Shown here: one piece after another, positions 1-11,124 of the stretch | Layout of the letters: each line of letters starts with the position of its first letter | Position numbering within the stretch: position 1 is the stretch's first letter | Assembly: GCA_036346205.1 (NCBI GenBank) | Contig: JARFJB010000978.1 | Coordinates: 20,098 to 84,097, forward strand | Direction of reading: 5' to 3' | DNA length: 64,000 nt | Source of the DNA: Vesta saturnalis | Lineage: Eukaryota; Arthropoda; Insecta; Coleoptera; Lampyridae | Made by a program: the position numbers and the translations under genes | The notes under the pieces: model-generated | The model's input: the letters and a program-made list of their open reading frames with translations, nothing else | Database searches by the model: none | Told to the model about the DNA's origin: nothing

Positions 1-229
1 TATGTGGAAATAGATGTGTAGAGGTATATCCAGATCCCCATTTGATACAGTGATAAGTATGGATTAACCAGGTGGCTTCTCGTTGAAATTCCACATCTAA
101 GACGTGCCACGGAAATGGTGGTTTGAACACAAAATGGGCAGCTTGATTTCCATTATATATTGCCAGCTCTTTGGGTGTAAATACGTGTTTTGATGTTTTG
201 AATCCTTGTACATCAACTATTACGATCAT
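1..229 (-). CDS. DVQGF-family accessory protein, cut by window edge
   Basis: The reading frame starts at ATG 229 and runs off the left edge (76 codons seen). It begins MIVIVDVQGF and carries KELAIYNG and FKPPFPWH. The same protein recurs at 54204-54637, 59574-59995 (minus) and, as a C-terminal scrap, at 15118-15250 (minus), so it is a regular member of these Polinton-like elements. I know similar ORFs from insect transposon-rich DNA but no proven function. The Asp in the first strand, the following KELAI, and the H-x-A-L stretch near the C-terminus of fuller copies recall a degenerate RNase H/DEDDh exonuclease fold; that is inference. It lies 51 bp downstream of the capsid gene end on the same strand. 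Confidence 0.6.
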   Translation of the reverse strand, partial: MIVIVDVQGFKTSKHVFTPKELAIYNGNQAAHFVFKPPFPWHVLDVEFQREATWLIHTYHCIKWGSGYTSTHLFPH

Positions 230-280
230 CGTCTCTGTAGCGTGACCCGTATCTAACTGAATTTGTTTACTATGCGTTTA

Positions 281-1478
281 TTATATTTGTCTGACCGCTT
301 TGGTTAGTGCATTATATGTAATTACGCGATCATGTAATATTAAGCAATAAGCTGTCGTATTAGCCGGTATATTTTGTGATGTCTCAAACTCTACGCGAAG
401 TACGACTGCTTTTAAGTGCAGTGGGTCTTTTTGGTTTGAACAATCAACAACTATTAATGGTGCTATTTTTTTAAATTGTTCAGGTGTTAGTGAGGGTTGA
501 CCTTCTGTTAGTTAATATGATGCTTGAAACTTTGAGTACATTTTATACAAACTTGCAAAACAATTGTTGTCATAATTAATATTTAAATTATCGTATGGAT
601 ACCGTTCCGTATTGAGAAACACGCGAACGTTTTTAATAGCACATTTATCAAACTTGCTCATATCTTTTGTGAGATCGTTTTCTCGGTCAGTTTGAAATCT
701 GATAATGATATGCCTGGGTGTTACTAAACTTGTAGATGTCTTGATATCTGTGCTTATCTGTTGTGGGTAAAGCTGGATGTAGGTATATTTCCCAGCTTCG
801 AAATCCTACTTCAGTATTTACATTTTTATCAATGTATTTAGTTAACAATAATTCTTCTGCAAGTGCTAGAATAATATGTGGAACTTTCCAGTATACTTTT
901 TCGATATTAACCTTTAGAGCTTCTTCAGCCTTCGTAAAAATTAACGCATTTATGTCACTATTACTACGGATTAACACCAGTTCCTGTCTAATGTTCAATA
1001 TAACTTTTCTGTAATCTTCTGCAAAGCCGAGAAATATTCGCAATGGAAGACAAACGTTAAAGTATCCATGTGCATCGACAATTACACTGTTTGTTGTAGG
1101 AAACCATCCAGCGTTTTGATATCGAGTACAGTCGTTTGGTGATAACGATATTAATTCTTTTATTGTTGATGTTAACCCTACCTTAGTTACCGAATCTACT
1201 ACAATGCCGTTCATTTCATAACGAATTTCACGAAATAAAAATGCAAGTCCATTGTTGACAAAGCGAGCTGTTTGAGAAATGATACCATCTTCTTCTAACA
1301 ATCGTCCTTCAATGTAAAGGTAACTCTCCGAAGGTAGGGTGCACATATCTTCCTGAATTGGTATTCTAATTTCATCATTATTTCCAAAACGAGTTGTGTA
1401 AGGTTGGTGAGTGTGAAGTTCGGCGTTGACAATTGCATTATCAAGGAGAACTTTCTCATTAATGTTTAATATGCTCAT
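281..1478 (-). pseudogene. Polinton-like major capsid protein, copy A
   Basis: This is homologous along its length to the capsid protein at 17780-19010. Shared features are the DEIRI[PL]IQ block, SFLYIEG/SYLYIEG, FLF-EIRYE, and the RQELVLIRS segment. It belongs to the major capsid family of insect Polinton/adintovirus-like elements, where double jelly-roll capsids form the virion shell (family knowledge). I place the start at ATG 1478 by alignment with copy B; the open frame itself runs back to 1637. It is broken by a frameshift near 690 and an in-frame TAA at 512-514, and ends at TAA 281-283. A DVQGF gene follows and a penton-like fragment precedes it, the latter order matching element B. 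Confidence 0.75.
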
Positions 1479-1637
1479 TGTATTATGGTAAAACCAAGAG
1501 ATTGTAAAATACGCTTTGTTTGCACCTGTCAACGGTTCGATCGATGAGCCCTTACTGACTTGAGAGTTGATCCAATTTATCTTTTTATACTTTGATTTGT
1601 TATGTTTACACATGCAAGTATTATATCGTGCCATCAT
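1479..1637 (-). pseudogene. Small spacer ORF between penton-like and capsid genes, copy A
   Basis: The stretch is in frame with the capsid ORF and carries a PLTGANKAYF segment that lines up with ELTSGEKYF in the short ORF at 17618-17772 of element B. In both elements it sits between the penton-like and capsid genes, so it is probably a conserved small virion or assembly protein. Function unknown. The copy may be fused to the capsid frame by decay. Confidence 0.35.
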
Positions 1638-1745
1638 ATTTTTTTAAATGTAAACCTATCGTAATGACTTCTCCGTTAAAATTGATGAGATCGCCGTCTT
1701 GATCTACTATTTTAAGAGTTAAGTTTGAACTCTGGGCGTTGCCGC
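1621..1745 (-). pseudogene. Penton-like protein, C-terminal fragment, copy A
   Basis: The minus strand encodes NLTLKIVDQDGDLIN and a following GLHLKKY, ending at TAA 1621-1623. It matches the end of the gene at 16936-17634 (SIKLTNQKGELID, then LELKEY). Only the last 35 or so residues remain; upstream it stops at a GC-rich junction near 1745. By position next to the major capsid gene and by the repeated beta-strand pattern I take it as the single jelly-roll penton-type protein of Polintons; that is inference. Confidence 0.5.
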
Positions 1746-2020
1746 CGTGCCCTGGGGCCGGCCCTGGTCGTCAGGTTGATATTCGATTTCACTTTCGTTC
1801 AGAAAGGGATCTTCTTCACTAGAATCTTCAAGAATTTCACGAGTTCTTCATCTGTGGGGTTTCTGTCTACATAGATCATATTTACCCTTCTTCGCCGGAT
1901 GGTCCCGGTGTTTGGTCCATAACAAACTGTAATAAAAAAATAAATAATATACTTTTTAAAATGCATACGGCACGTGCTCAGGAACGCGCCTGGCGAGGGC
2001 AACCAACCGGGACAGGTGAT
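1746..2020 (-). other. GC-rich junction and short acidic ORF remnant
   Basis: The sequence turns GC-rich (for example GGGGCCGGCCC near 1757) exactly where the penton-like homology ends. The minus strand has an acidic reading (EDSSEEDP, ESEIEYQPDD) reminiscent of N-termini of some DNA transposases, reached by frameshift from a 67-codon frame. I cannot name the family. It is probably an insertion into element A. Confidence 0.3.
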
Positions 2021-2560
2021 ATTTTACAAAATTACATTTATATATAAAAACCCACAATTATATTTAATTTTGGTTTAATAAAATAACTAAACTAAAATTT
2101 AAATCCTAAACATATAATACTTACCATAAAACAACCACAAACAAAAAGTATCGTCACAAAAATAAAACCGCGAAAACTAGAAACCGTCCTGAATGGTAAC
2201 TCGACCACTACTGAGTGCCCGACACGATCTCATGTAATTCCAGACGTGCCCTCCACTTCAACTCACGATTGAATAGCATTAGGTACAAAACTCGCCACGC
2301 GCGGTGGGCACAATATGAAGGCAAACGCGCTAAGCGTTGTGGGTGAATGTGTTGAAACCAATAAATCTATAAGTAAATCGATTTTCTTATTTCTTTAGAG
2401 ATCATTTACGACCTTTATATAAAATTTTATTTATTTATTGACCGAAACATTGGGCATAGTACATCAAATTTACATTGTTAACTCCATTTCTATACTGCAA
2501 TTTATATAGCTGTCATTGTTTGCTCTAAGTCCAAGGATAGTGAATTTAGGAATAAAAGGG
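2021..2560. other. No recognisable gene
   Basis: AT-rich sequence with no long ORF. I see nothing I can name. Confidence 0.6.
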
Positions 2561-3330
2561 CTGAAATTTATGTTTTTTGGGGCGCTGAACATGAATGAGG
2601 TTTGAAACGTACAAATTTGGCAATTTTTAGGTTTTGGGCCAACTGATAGTTATGCATTTTTTCAAGAAGGCCATAGTAGAAATGGGACACATGCGTCATC
2701 TTGGATTTTGACGTCACAAGACCGCCCACGTGAAACCGTATTTTTCACCCTTATTTTTTATGGTTTCTTTTCAGGCCTTTTTCAACCCTTGATGGGATTT
2801 TCATCCCTAATTACGGCATTTTGTTTACTCGCCCACATGTAGGACGCGTTTTTTTCACCCTATTTTTGACGGCTTCTTTTCGAAGGCCTTTTTCAACCCT
2901 TGACGGAATTTTCAACCTTAATTATTTTGGTTGTATTAAGAACCTTTTTGACAGCCATGCCTTTTTGTACTTGCTCACGTGAGGGGCATATTTAGGCCTT
3001 GGGATTGGTTTGAAACGTCCAAATTTGGGCTAAATCTTGATAATTATGCATTTTTCGAAAAGGCCATAGTAGAAAGGGGACACCGTATTTTTCACCTTTA
3101 TTTTTTATGGTTTCTTTTCGGAGGCCTTTTCAACCCCTTGATGATTTTCAGCCCTAATTACGGCCTTTTGTTTTTACTCGTGAGCACGTTTAGGCCTTGG
3201 GATTGGTTTGGAGTTGGGATTGCAGGATGTTGGCTTCCTTTCGGGGCCTTTTGCCTTTGGTCGGAATTTAACCTTTAATTAAGATCCTTTTGGTTGTATT
3301 AAGAGCCTTTTCTGCAGTTCAGCTTGGAGG
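2561..3330. repeat. Degenerate tandem repeat, unit about 400 bp with shorter internal units
   Basis: Blocks containing GGCCATAGTAGAAA recur near 2668 and 3062, each followed by TTTTTCACC, a TTTTTATGGTTTCTTTTC stretch, TTCAACCC and CCCTAATTACGGC. A shorter internal unit of about 110 bp also recurs near 2750-2960. Noncoding satellite-like DNA; a 99-codon plus frame through it (2979-3278) follows the repeats and is probably chance. Confidence 0.75.
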
Positions 3331-3379
3331 TTAGGCAATTGTGCGTATTTTTAATTCCTATCTACAGATTGTAACCTTA

Positions 3380-3640
3380 CGAAATTTTATTTGGACATTG
3401 GGGTTGTATTCTAATAAGGGGCCCTAATTCTAACTTGTAAGGCAGGTGTAGGCCTTCCCCCATTGCTGTGTCTCCTTAGTGTATGTGAGCTCTAACAACC
3501 TTATAAGACAAATGTATGCCTTCGCCCCCTGTCGCGGTCTTTTAGTGTAATTGTATGTGAGCCCTAACCTAATCTTATAAGTCAAGTGTAGGCCCTCCCC
3601 TGTCGTACTGGTTGAAATGGTATGAATTCTAACCTTGGCT
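3380..3640. repeat. About 75-bp tandem repeat, three units
   Basis: Three degenerate copies share an AACCTTATAAG-type start, a GTGTAGGCCTTC-type centre and CCCCTGTCG or a variant. A related copy lies at 6255-6410. Noncoding. Confidence 0.7.
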
Positions 3641-5027
3641 CAGGCGTACGGTCGAAAGACCGCAGAGCACTCGGATGCGTAGTTGTTTTGGAGATATAGC
3701 TTAAAGTGATGGTGATATGGTTAGATAGGAACCGGATATGAGTAGGCGCCACAGGCTTTATTAATAAGGAAATACTCAACAAGTGCTGAAAGTAGAGTAA
3801 ACCCTGTAAAGCCTGAAACAGCATTTACCAAAAAAAGAAAGAAATAAGAATGAAAGGAGGGAGTAGAAATGAGTTAACAATTCCCCCGATAAAGTAATTT
3901 TTATTATCGATATCCTGACAAAAGAATAAAAAAAAATAGATAAACATTCCACCAAAGCCCACGATGGCAAGCAGTGAGCCTCGGCTTGTGCCCACGGCAA
4001 TTATAATTTAAAAAATTAAATAAAAAAAAAGTAAAATTATTATATGCCCCCTTCCGGCCGGTGTAAGATCTTACTGTTTGTATTCGGAATTGAGTAATTT
4101 AACACATAATCCCATAGGGATGTTTAGTAAGACAAAAAAAATATATAGAGAATTTAATTAATGAACTTGCTTGCCTTACGCTTCACACAATATACAGTAA
4201 ATTGGAAAGCTTGTTCGGTCCACAGTAAATAACTACCGTAACAAACAAAGTAATCAAGAAATTTATAGGAAATAAACTGGCCCGAACAACCTTGTCCACA
4301 AGAAAAAGTAATATACATAACACATAAAGATTACGAGACAAAATTACAAATTCATATGAAATTAAATGTTTAACATTTGTAGTAGTTCACGTAATATTGA
4401 TAATTGTTACACCCGGTATATTGCAATCCAAACAGGAGTTAAATCGTTGGGTGAATGTAGCCACAGAAGCTAGAATTAATTAGGTCAAAATGGAAGCTAA
4501 AACTGTTTAGGTGCGGTCTATCAAGTCACTTTTAATGATTCAATTGAAGTTTTCCGTGCGATTGAGTGCACAAATATTCAAAACTGAATTAGTGAATATA
4601 AATATACCGTTTTAGATAAAAGAATTTTGTGAAAGTGAACTGCTGGAAGCACCTTAAATATATAAATTTAATTAAGCGGTAACAATTGTCAATTATTTGA
4701 TTACAAAATTAATATCCGTACATTTATTTTCGTTGTAGAAATTCACTAAGAACCTCCTAGGTGTATTTAAAATTTAGAAACACAATCGTGTAACCAGGTG
4801 ATAAAGAAAAAAAGAATCTGACCTTTATTGTTGAAACCACTACTTATTTGATCTTGCAAATTTCGGGTACTATTCCAAAGATTTAGCAGCCTTCACGTAT
4901 ATGGTCATTGATGTCAGCAAGGCTCTTATGCCTTCCAGCGATAATCAGGTACTTTGGATGTAACGTAACAGTAAAATGTGAGCAGAAAATTTAAGAAGGA
5001 ATGACGTTAGAAATGTAGGTAGTACAG
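3641..5027. other. No recognisable gene
   Basis: AT-rich sequence. Two overlapping minus frames at 3582-4000 (74-80 codons) have no recognisable motif and low-complexity residues. Nothing else seen. Confidence 0.55.
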
Positions 5028-5141
5028 AGATGCTCGTATATAGGTAGTACAGAGATGCTCGTACATAGGTAGTACAGAGATGCTCTTACGTAGGTAGTAC
5101 AGAGATGCTCTTACGTAGGTAGTACAGAGATGCTAAAAGAA
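5028..5141. repeat. 25-bp tandem repeat, about 4.5 copies
   Basis: The unit TAGGTAGTACAGAGATGCTC plus five bases repeats with only a few changes (CGTAT, CGTAC, CTTAC). The high identity suggests recent expansion. There are no spacers, so it is a minisatellite and not a CRISPR array. Confidence 0.9.
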
Positions 5142-6110
5142 GGTAAATATAAGTACGATGTTTAATTAATTATGACCGTTCATACCTCTTACAGGTGACA
5201 AACGAGCCGGTAGTGAACATTCAACGTAATTTCGATTGAAGTGTCTTTATGTGTAAAGAATTAGTATTGAATGCTTTTATATTCGAAAACCTGAAAACAA
5301 TTTTAATTACAATGTGCCACTTACCGAAGATGTGGGCGAATGAATAATTTCAATTATATCCGGCTTTTAAAAGCGTTAGTAATACTTTTACTTAACCAAG
5401 TATTACTTTAAGTGAGAATTTTCCAGAACCAGAAACGAAAAATTCTAGAAACTCAACATCCACCATCAAGGGCGTTGTTAAAGGAAGAAAGAAAAATTGG
5501 CCAACACCTTACAAATCAATTTTACAAACTTGGAGAAATTTGTATTCAATCATTGTTGCCAAAAGTTAAAATGTGTAGAAAATATATTTTATTATATGTA
5601 TATGTATTATTTGACCCTAAGAGATCCCAGGTTTCTTTTCAACTGCTTTATATTAAATGATCCAAAATCTTAGAGATGTCGCTGAAGGTATTAAATTTGA
5701 CTGAATTTTAACTGAATAAGAGATGTGTACGAAAGTTACATATGTTAATTTAAATGCATTTAGAGATGCGTAAAAATTTGCGAAATAGTGAATTGGAAGC
5801 ATTCAACCTAAGAATAAATTGCTGTTTTTAGTATGTAAATTTGACCAAATGACGAACGTTTTCCAATTAAACACGTAACAACCTTGTAAGCCACTTTGCT
5901 TACAATAATTAAAATGGTTTATTTTAATTTGCCTCGGCCTAGCTCAAATCGAGTCTTGTCTTAACAAGACGGGGGTGGTTCGTATTTTGGTGCTTAACAC
6001 TGTAGACTTTGAATAATTACAATAAAATGTTTTAAACGTATATTACCTATTTCTTCTATAAAACTAAATAATAAGGTACTAAACTAAATGTATTGTATGT
6101 GTAATATATG
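5142..6110. other. No recognisable gene
   Basis: AT-rich. One 82-codon plus frame at 5412-5660 has no motif I know and is not supported by any second copy. Confidence 0.5.
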
Positions 6111-6111
6111 T

Positions 6112-6182
6112 TTACGGGAGAGCCCTTTATAAGATTCTGGGTCCAGCCCGTCGACTGCTGTATAAAGGGATCTCCCGGGGAG
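6112..6182. repeat. Short inverted repeat (hairpin)
   Basis: CGGGAGAGCCCTTTATA near 6116 is mirrored by TATAAAGGGATCTCCCGG near 6161, around a roughly 26-base loop. It could be paired ends of a small element or a junction hairpin. Confidence 0.65.
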
Positions 6183-6239
6183 CGGTAGAATTAGAGCGAG
6201 TATCCTTCTTGCCGCTGGAGTAAATGAAAGATGACTTCA

Positions 6240-6445
6240 GGGCGTTAGCCCGCGGTAACAACGTCCTATAAGACAAGTGTAGGCCTTCGCCACCTGTCAT
6301 GGTCCCTGGTTGCAAATTGTATTTGTATTTGTAGGTTATGACTGGTAATTTGAAGTTTTATTCTAATAAGGATGTCTAACGCTATCTTGTAGGGCTTCGC
6401 AACTTACTGTTGGGACTTCAACCCTTGAAGTAAAATTTGAATTTG
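6240..6445. repeat. Copy of the 3.4-kb tandem repeat family
   Basis: CCTATAAGACAAGTGTAGGC followed by CTTCGCCACCTGTC matches the units at 3380-3640. It continues with repeated TTCTAATAAGGA blocks. Noncoding. Confidence 0.65.
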
Positions 6446-6449
6446 TATT

Positions 6450-6976
6450 CTAATAAGGAGGTCCTATTGTACTTGGCGAGGAATGTGGTGGAGTTTGCGA
6501 GGCAAGCGGTGGAGGAGGCTGGCGGCAGTTGTAGATGTTGGTGGCAGCGGTGGTGGCGTCGGTTGAGAAGATGTAGCGGAGGAGTTTGGAATGGGGGGTG
6601 GGATCAGATAGGGATTTCGAAAGTGCGAGTTTCACGGATGTGATGTAATCATCCGAGAATGCCATATCCCTACATTCGTCTAAGACGATTTTGAATTGCC
6701 TCAAACGCCCGCGGAAAAGCGGGATCCAGGACCGCCAAACATCTTCTGCATCATTTTGCGTATAACGCCAACATCTGGGCCGACTTTGGAATTTGGCAAC
6801 ACCAGTTCCATCATGCCAGGGACGGAGGCGGCTAGGCAGCACAAAGCTGCAAGAGGGGATTCCAGGTAGATGTCGCCCTTTAATCGTTCAAAGTGGCCCT
6901 GAATAAGACGAACTATTTGTTCTTTTTGGGCGTGACTGGAATCACTCTCGTAATATCCTGCAACATCCGCCTTCAT
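6450..6976 (-). pseudogene. Unrecognised ORF pair, probably one frameshifted gene
   Basis: Two overlapping minus frames (6701-6976 and 6450-6842) appear to be one gene with a frameshift near 6800. The first part reads MKADVAGYYESD and later ASVPGMMELVL. That segment resembles TTLPGMVEVDV in the B-element ORF at 13373-14044, including the helical stretch before it. If real, this is the C-terminal half of the EW-motif family and element A may once have extended to about 7 kb. The second frame is Ser/Thr-rich and ends in a proline-rich tail. The region is more GC-rich than its surroundings. I cannot assign a function. Confidence 0.35.
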
Positions 6977-7199
6977 GTTCTACATCTTCCAATCGATTTG
7001 TATGGCCCTAAAGGTTTTTGTAAACGTCCGAGTGTTTTTGGTTGATTGAATAACGTCTAATTAATGTAATAATTTAATATGATTAATTTTTGTACCAATT
7101 TGTACTTACAGGAGTAGAATCCATTGTTAATAATTAAATATTTACAATAAACACTTTTATTACAAGTACGCAATAATTGACTTAATCGACTGGTATTTG

Positions 7200-8880
7200 G
7201 AAAGGTCATCAATTGTCACCCCGATAATATGTTGATAGATAGTACCTATATGCTTCGAATGTTGCGAGTACCTCTATTCAAAACGCCCTAACTCCCTTAT
7301 TTATAAACCTAGCGGGGTGTTAGATACCTTGTTGGAAAGAGGAGGGATTAGAGAATCGGAAAATTGGGGTCATCGGACCACCCCTTCAGGCACAGGGTCT
7401 ACCCAAAGTTGGGAGACTTAGGGCCTTAACGGCAGGTCAGATTGACCCAAATTATTATTATTTTTTTACTAATCCTTGCTCTTTTCAAAAAGGTCTCTAT
7501 CACCTGTTGTATCGATAATAACGGAGTTAGGGCGAAAATGCGAAAAAATTCACAAAGTCCAAATTTTGCGAGTACCCCCGTTTAAAACGCCCCAGCTCCG
7601 TTATTTATCGACTTAGCGGGATCGCAGATACCTTGTTAGAAAGAGGAAGGATTGGAGAATCGAAAAATAACTCAGGTTCATCGGACCACCCGTTCAGACA
7701 CAGGGTCTATCCAAAGTTTTCAAAGGCCCACTTCCACCCAAAGAATTTTTGAAGTACCGGAATTCTGTATTTCGATTTCTAGTTATTTGATGTTGAGAGG
7801 GCTCTAAAATAATTAGAAGTGGGAGTAGGAACTTGAAACTATATAAATGTGTAGTACGGTCCTCTTTGAACGTATATTTCAAATTTCATTCCAGTAGCCC
7901 TTATAGAAGCGACGGAGTGCCCCATCTCCCGGAAGTCTGCATTTTACGTACTTTACCGATACTTTAAAGCGTCGCGGCGCCTCTCATTGACGCTTGAACT
8001 ACTTAAAGTGGCCATATTCGTTTATATACGCATTTTTATCAAAAAAAATTTTTTTTCGAAAATCTCACCTAGTACGTAAAATGCAGACTTCTGGGGGATG
8101 GGGTACTACGTCGCTTCTATAAGAGCTAGAGGGCTAAAGGACAGTACTATACATATGTACATATGTAAATTTTCAAATTTCTACTCCCACCTGTAATTAT
8201 TTTAGAGCCCTCTCAAAATCGAATAGCTAGAAATCGAAATACAGAATTCCGGTACTTCAAAAATTTTTTGGGTGGAAGTGGGCCTTTGAAAACTTACGTG
8301 AGTGTAGTATGGTCCTTTGTAAACGTTTCTTTAAAATTTCAGCTTTCTGGCTCTTATACGGGTTGCGTAGTGGCCCATTTCCCGGAAGTCTGCATTTTAC
8401 GTGTTTCAGCGGTACTTTAAAGCGCCGCGGCCCCTCTCATTAACGCTTCAACTACTTTTAGTGGTCATATTCGTTTTCTACGCCCTCGAAATAGGATATA
8501 TACGTATTTTTGCCGGAATCCGAGACGTTCACCAAAGCTTCGAATTTTAAGTTATCAAACATAATGGAGTACAAGGTAAGATTCAAAACGCCCTAACTCT
8601 GTTATTTATCGACATAGCGGGGTGATAGATACAATTTTAGAAAGAGGAAGGATTAGAAAATCTGACTTGCCATTAAGGCCCTAAGTGTCCCCAAATTTTG
8701 GGAGACCCTGTACCTGAACGGGTGGTCCGATGAACCCGAACTATTTTTTTTTTCGATTCTCTAATCCTTCCTCTTCCAATAAGTTATCTACCTCCCCGAT
8801 ATGTCGATAAGTAACGGGGCTAGGGCGTTTCAAAGAGGAGTACTCGCGAAATTTTTGGACTTTGGTTAGATTCCAAACCA
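7200..8880. repeat. Compound inverted and direct repeats, foldback-like
   Basis: A block containing TTCAAAGGCCCACTTCCACC (about 7718), ACCGGAATTCTGTATTTCGA and the AAGTCTGCATTTTACGT end (about 7935) is repeated in inverted orientation at about 8075-8295 and partly again in direct orientation at 8295-8480. A second motif (AACGCCC, then GTTATTTATCGAC, TAGCGGG, AGATACCTTGTTAGAAAGAGG) occurs near 7285, 7590 and 8590 and inverted near 8760-8830. The arrangement suggests a foldback or stacked MITE cluster. Confidence 0.75.
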
Positions 8881-9049
8881 TGATTTCAATTGGAAGTGCT
8901 ACATATTTCCTTTGTTTTTCATTTTCGGTGCAAAGAACTTTTCTTGATAATGGAACCCCAACATCAATGATGACAGCTTGTTTTTCACGTTTATTTATTA
9001 TTAAAATGTCTGGTTTATTATTCTGAATTTCGCGATCAGTAATAATCAT
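8850..9049 (-). pseudogene. Retrotransposon-type C-terminal domain remnant
   Basis: The minus frame from 9049 contains TDREIQNNKPDILI and QAVIIDVGVP, the spacing seen at the C-terminal end of some non-LTR retrotransposon polyproteins. The PDI and IIDV pair could be a restriction-like nuclease core. Beyond about residue 65 the frame runs into the foldback repeat sequence, so the real homology ends near 8850. No reverse transcriptase lies upstream, so this is a 3' scrap. Confidence 0.5.
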
Positions 9050-9281
9050 AAATTATTATTATTAATAAAATTGTTAATTTGGCCTGGAAAGCAAGAGGCA
9101 TTAGTTAACTTCAAATAAGGAAATGCATGACAAATGTTTCCGCCTTTTTCGGCTCCCGTAGTTTCTAGTAAATAATTTTATTAATGAAAAAATATACAAA
9201 TTGAAAGCAAACATAACAGTACAATAGATTCTTAACCAATCAAATCAGAGCATTGAAACATATTCACATTTAAACCAAATT
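9050..9281. other. Short noncoding stretch
   Basis: AT-rich with no feature seen. Confidence 0.4.
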
Positions 9282-11060
9282 ATGCAATCAGTAGCATATC
9301 ACACAAACTTAAAAATGATGATAATAGTACGTATCACGTGTTGTGAAGCATTTTACGCACTCACGGGGTGTTTTGATGAAGTTTTAGACCTCATCGCAAA
9401 TGATATTCGGAAATCTGACACAAATTATCGCGAAGCAATTACACCAGAAAAACAACTTGCTATTGCATTAAGGTAAAAAATAGACAGTTTTTTTCTTTTA
9501 TTTCTTAGATTTTGTCATGAATATAAAAATATAAAAAATTAGGTATCATATCGTAACTAAATTAAAAATAAACTCCAATAATTCAAAAATATTAAGAAAA
9601 GTTTTGGTAATTACATAGTTAAGTGTATTTTTAAACATTTGGATCAAACGATGCTACAAAATTAGAAACTGAATTTACTTCTGAGACACTAGTTTAATAT
9701 TCCGTAGGCCCTTCAAGTGGTTCAATATTCTGTAGAGTCCACGAGCGACTGTCATTACCACATGCTATCGAAGGATACGGTAAAGGGATGGTGCCGATAG
9801 AACAATGCTGGTAATAACTATGTACCCTTTCGGGTCTTGAGAGAGCATTGTTTTATTGTGATGATGACGCTAGTTCCTCCTGATGTAAAAGTTCTTGCTG
9901 CATGATGACTTGGGCAATTTTCATTTTTGTTATGACCTGTCTTCGCCCAGAGAAGGTTTTGATCGTTTTAGCATGTGCTAACAATCGCGTCATGTTCTGT
10001 ATTATTTTTATTTTCAAAGTATTTTATCATATCTCCAACAGAAGACGAAGGTTGAGACACTTTTCTCTTTTTTTTTTTTCTTTGTTGGTACTTTAGTAGT
10101 AATTGGTGTTGCAACATCTGGCGGTTCCAATACTGATGGTGTTATATGTTATATGTGGTGACTGACTACTATTAATAACTTGTGGCTGTGTATCTTGCAG
10201 TTCCGTATCTACTGTATCTTCAATACAATTATTTTCTGAATCTAACTGAGTTTTGTCAGCTTCAAAATCGTCATCCACACTGACAGTTTACACTCTCAGA
10301 AGTACCTAGTACAGAAGTAATTTTACTCACGTTAGAGATAGTTTTAGCAAACGTTAGGGAAGGTCGAAAAGCTTTCATGTGATGTGCCCATACCAATATT
10401 TTGGTTTTAGTTGCAGCTTGACGTACTCCTAATATAATTTTTATATGTATCCCTCAAATCTTTCCACTTTTTTTTAAGTTCTTCACCTGAAACAAAAATG
10501 TATGCTTACAGATTTCTGGCTACTGGCAATACTTTCTACACAATAATTAGTCATAGTTTTCGAGTTGGATTTTCAACAGTAAATCAAATCGTAACTGAAG
10601 TTTGCGAGGATGTATGCAGAAAATTAAGAGAAATATATTTACAAGAACTTACAACCGAAATTTGGAAATAGTCTACACAAGGGTTTAAAAGTGTATGGCA
10701 ATTTCCTAACTGCATTGGTGCTATTTAAATAAATTTTCAATTTAATGCACGTTCCTAGACCAACAAATCTTCCAGGACAAAATTATTCCTATCCTTATAT
10801 GTTAATCATAGATGAAGCTTTTGCTCTAAAGTCATATTTCATGAGGCCGTTTCCATCTAGGCAAGCCAAAACAAATATTCGGAAGGAGAAATATAATAAA
10901 GCACTGTACTGCAAGAAGGGTAGTAGGAAACGCTTTCGGGATGTTGGCTCACAAATGGCGAAAATTTTATAGGTCAATAGAAACCAAAGTAACTACCTTG
11001 CACCAGAAGCAGAACGTAGTGCTTTTACTAATTTAGGGAATGATCCAAGACGGATAGCAA
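9282..11060 (+). pseudogene. PIF/Harbinger transposase, spliced and internally deleted
   Basis: Exon 1 (9282-9472) encodes CFDEVLDLIANDIRK and ITPEKQLAIALR, the N-terminal helical part of PIF/Harbinger (DDE) transposases. A GT donor at 9473 and an AG acceptor at 10510-10511 join exactly in frame into RFLATG at 10512, giving the family's usual FLATGNTF, SFRVGFST and WQFPNCIGAI. After GAI the frame stops and about 90 codons, including the catalytic Asp region, are missing. Coding resumes at 10745 with RPTNLPGQN, DEAFALK and MRPFPSRQ. The enzyme cannot be active. An antisense MADF gene lies inside the intron. Confidence 0.8.
9880..10486 (-). pseudogene. MADF-domain protein, antisense within the transposase intron
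   Basis: From 10486 the minus strand reads GEELKKKWKDLRDTYKNY, then after frameshifts WAHHMKAFRPSLTFAKT, both typical of MADF DNA-binding proteins. MADF proteins are the usual second gene of PIF/Harbinger elements and help target transposase (family knowledge). A TTTGTTTCAG acceptor ends at 10487, so an upstream exon with the MADF N-terminus is expected but not found. The acidic tail (DDDFEADKTQLDSENN) lies around 10230-10278; the lower end is approximate. Confidence 0.65.
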
Positions 11061-11124
11061 CATTTTCATTTTCTATTCGAGAAAAGTTTATGGATTATTT
11101 TAATTCTTAAACATACATAAATAT

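Noticed and set aside
763..1014. 83-codon plus ORF
   Set aside because: It is the opposite-strand shadow of capsid copy A.
5412..5660. 82-codon plus ORF
   Set aside because: No motif, no second copy and AT-rich codon make-up; not supported as a gene.
6437..6643. 68-codon plus ORF (Trp/Arg/Gly-rich)
   Set aside because: Shadow of the minus-strand ORF pair at 6450-6976 and of repeat sequence.
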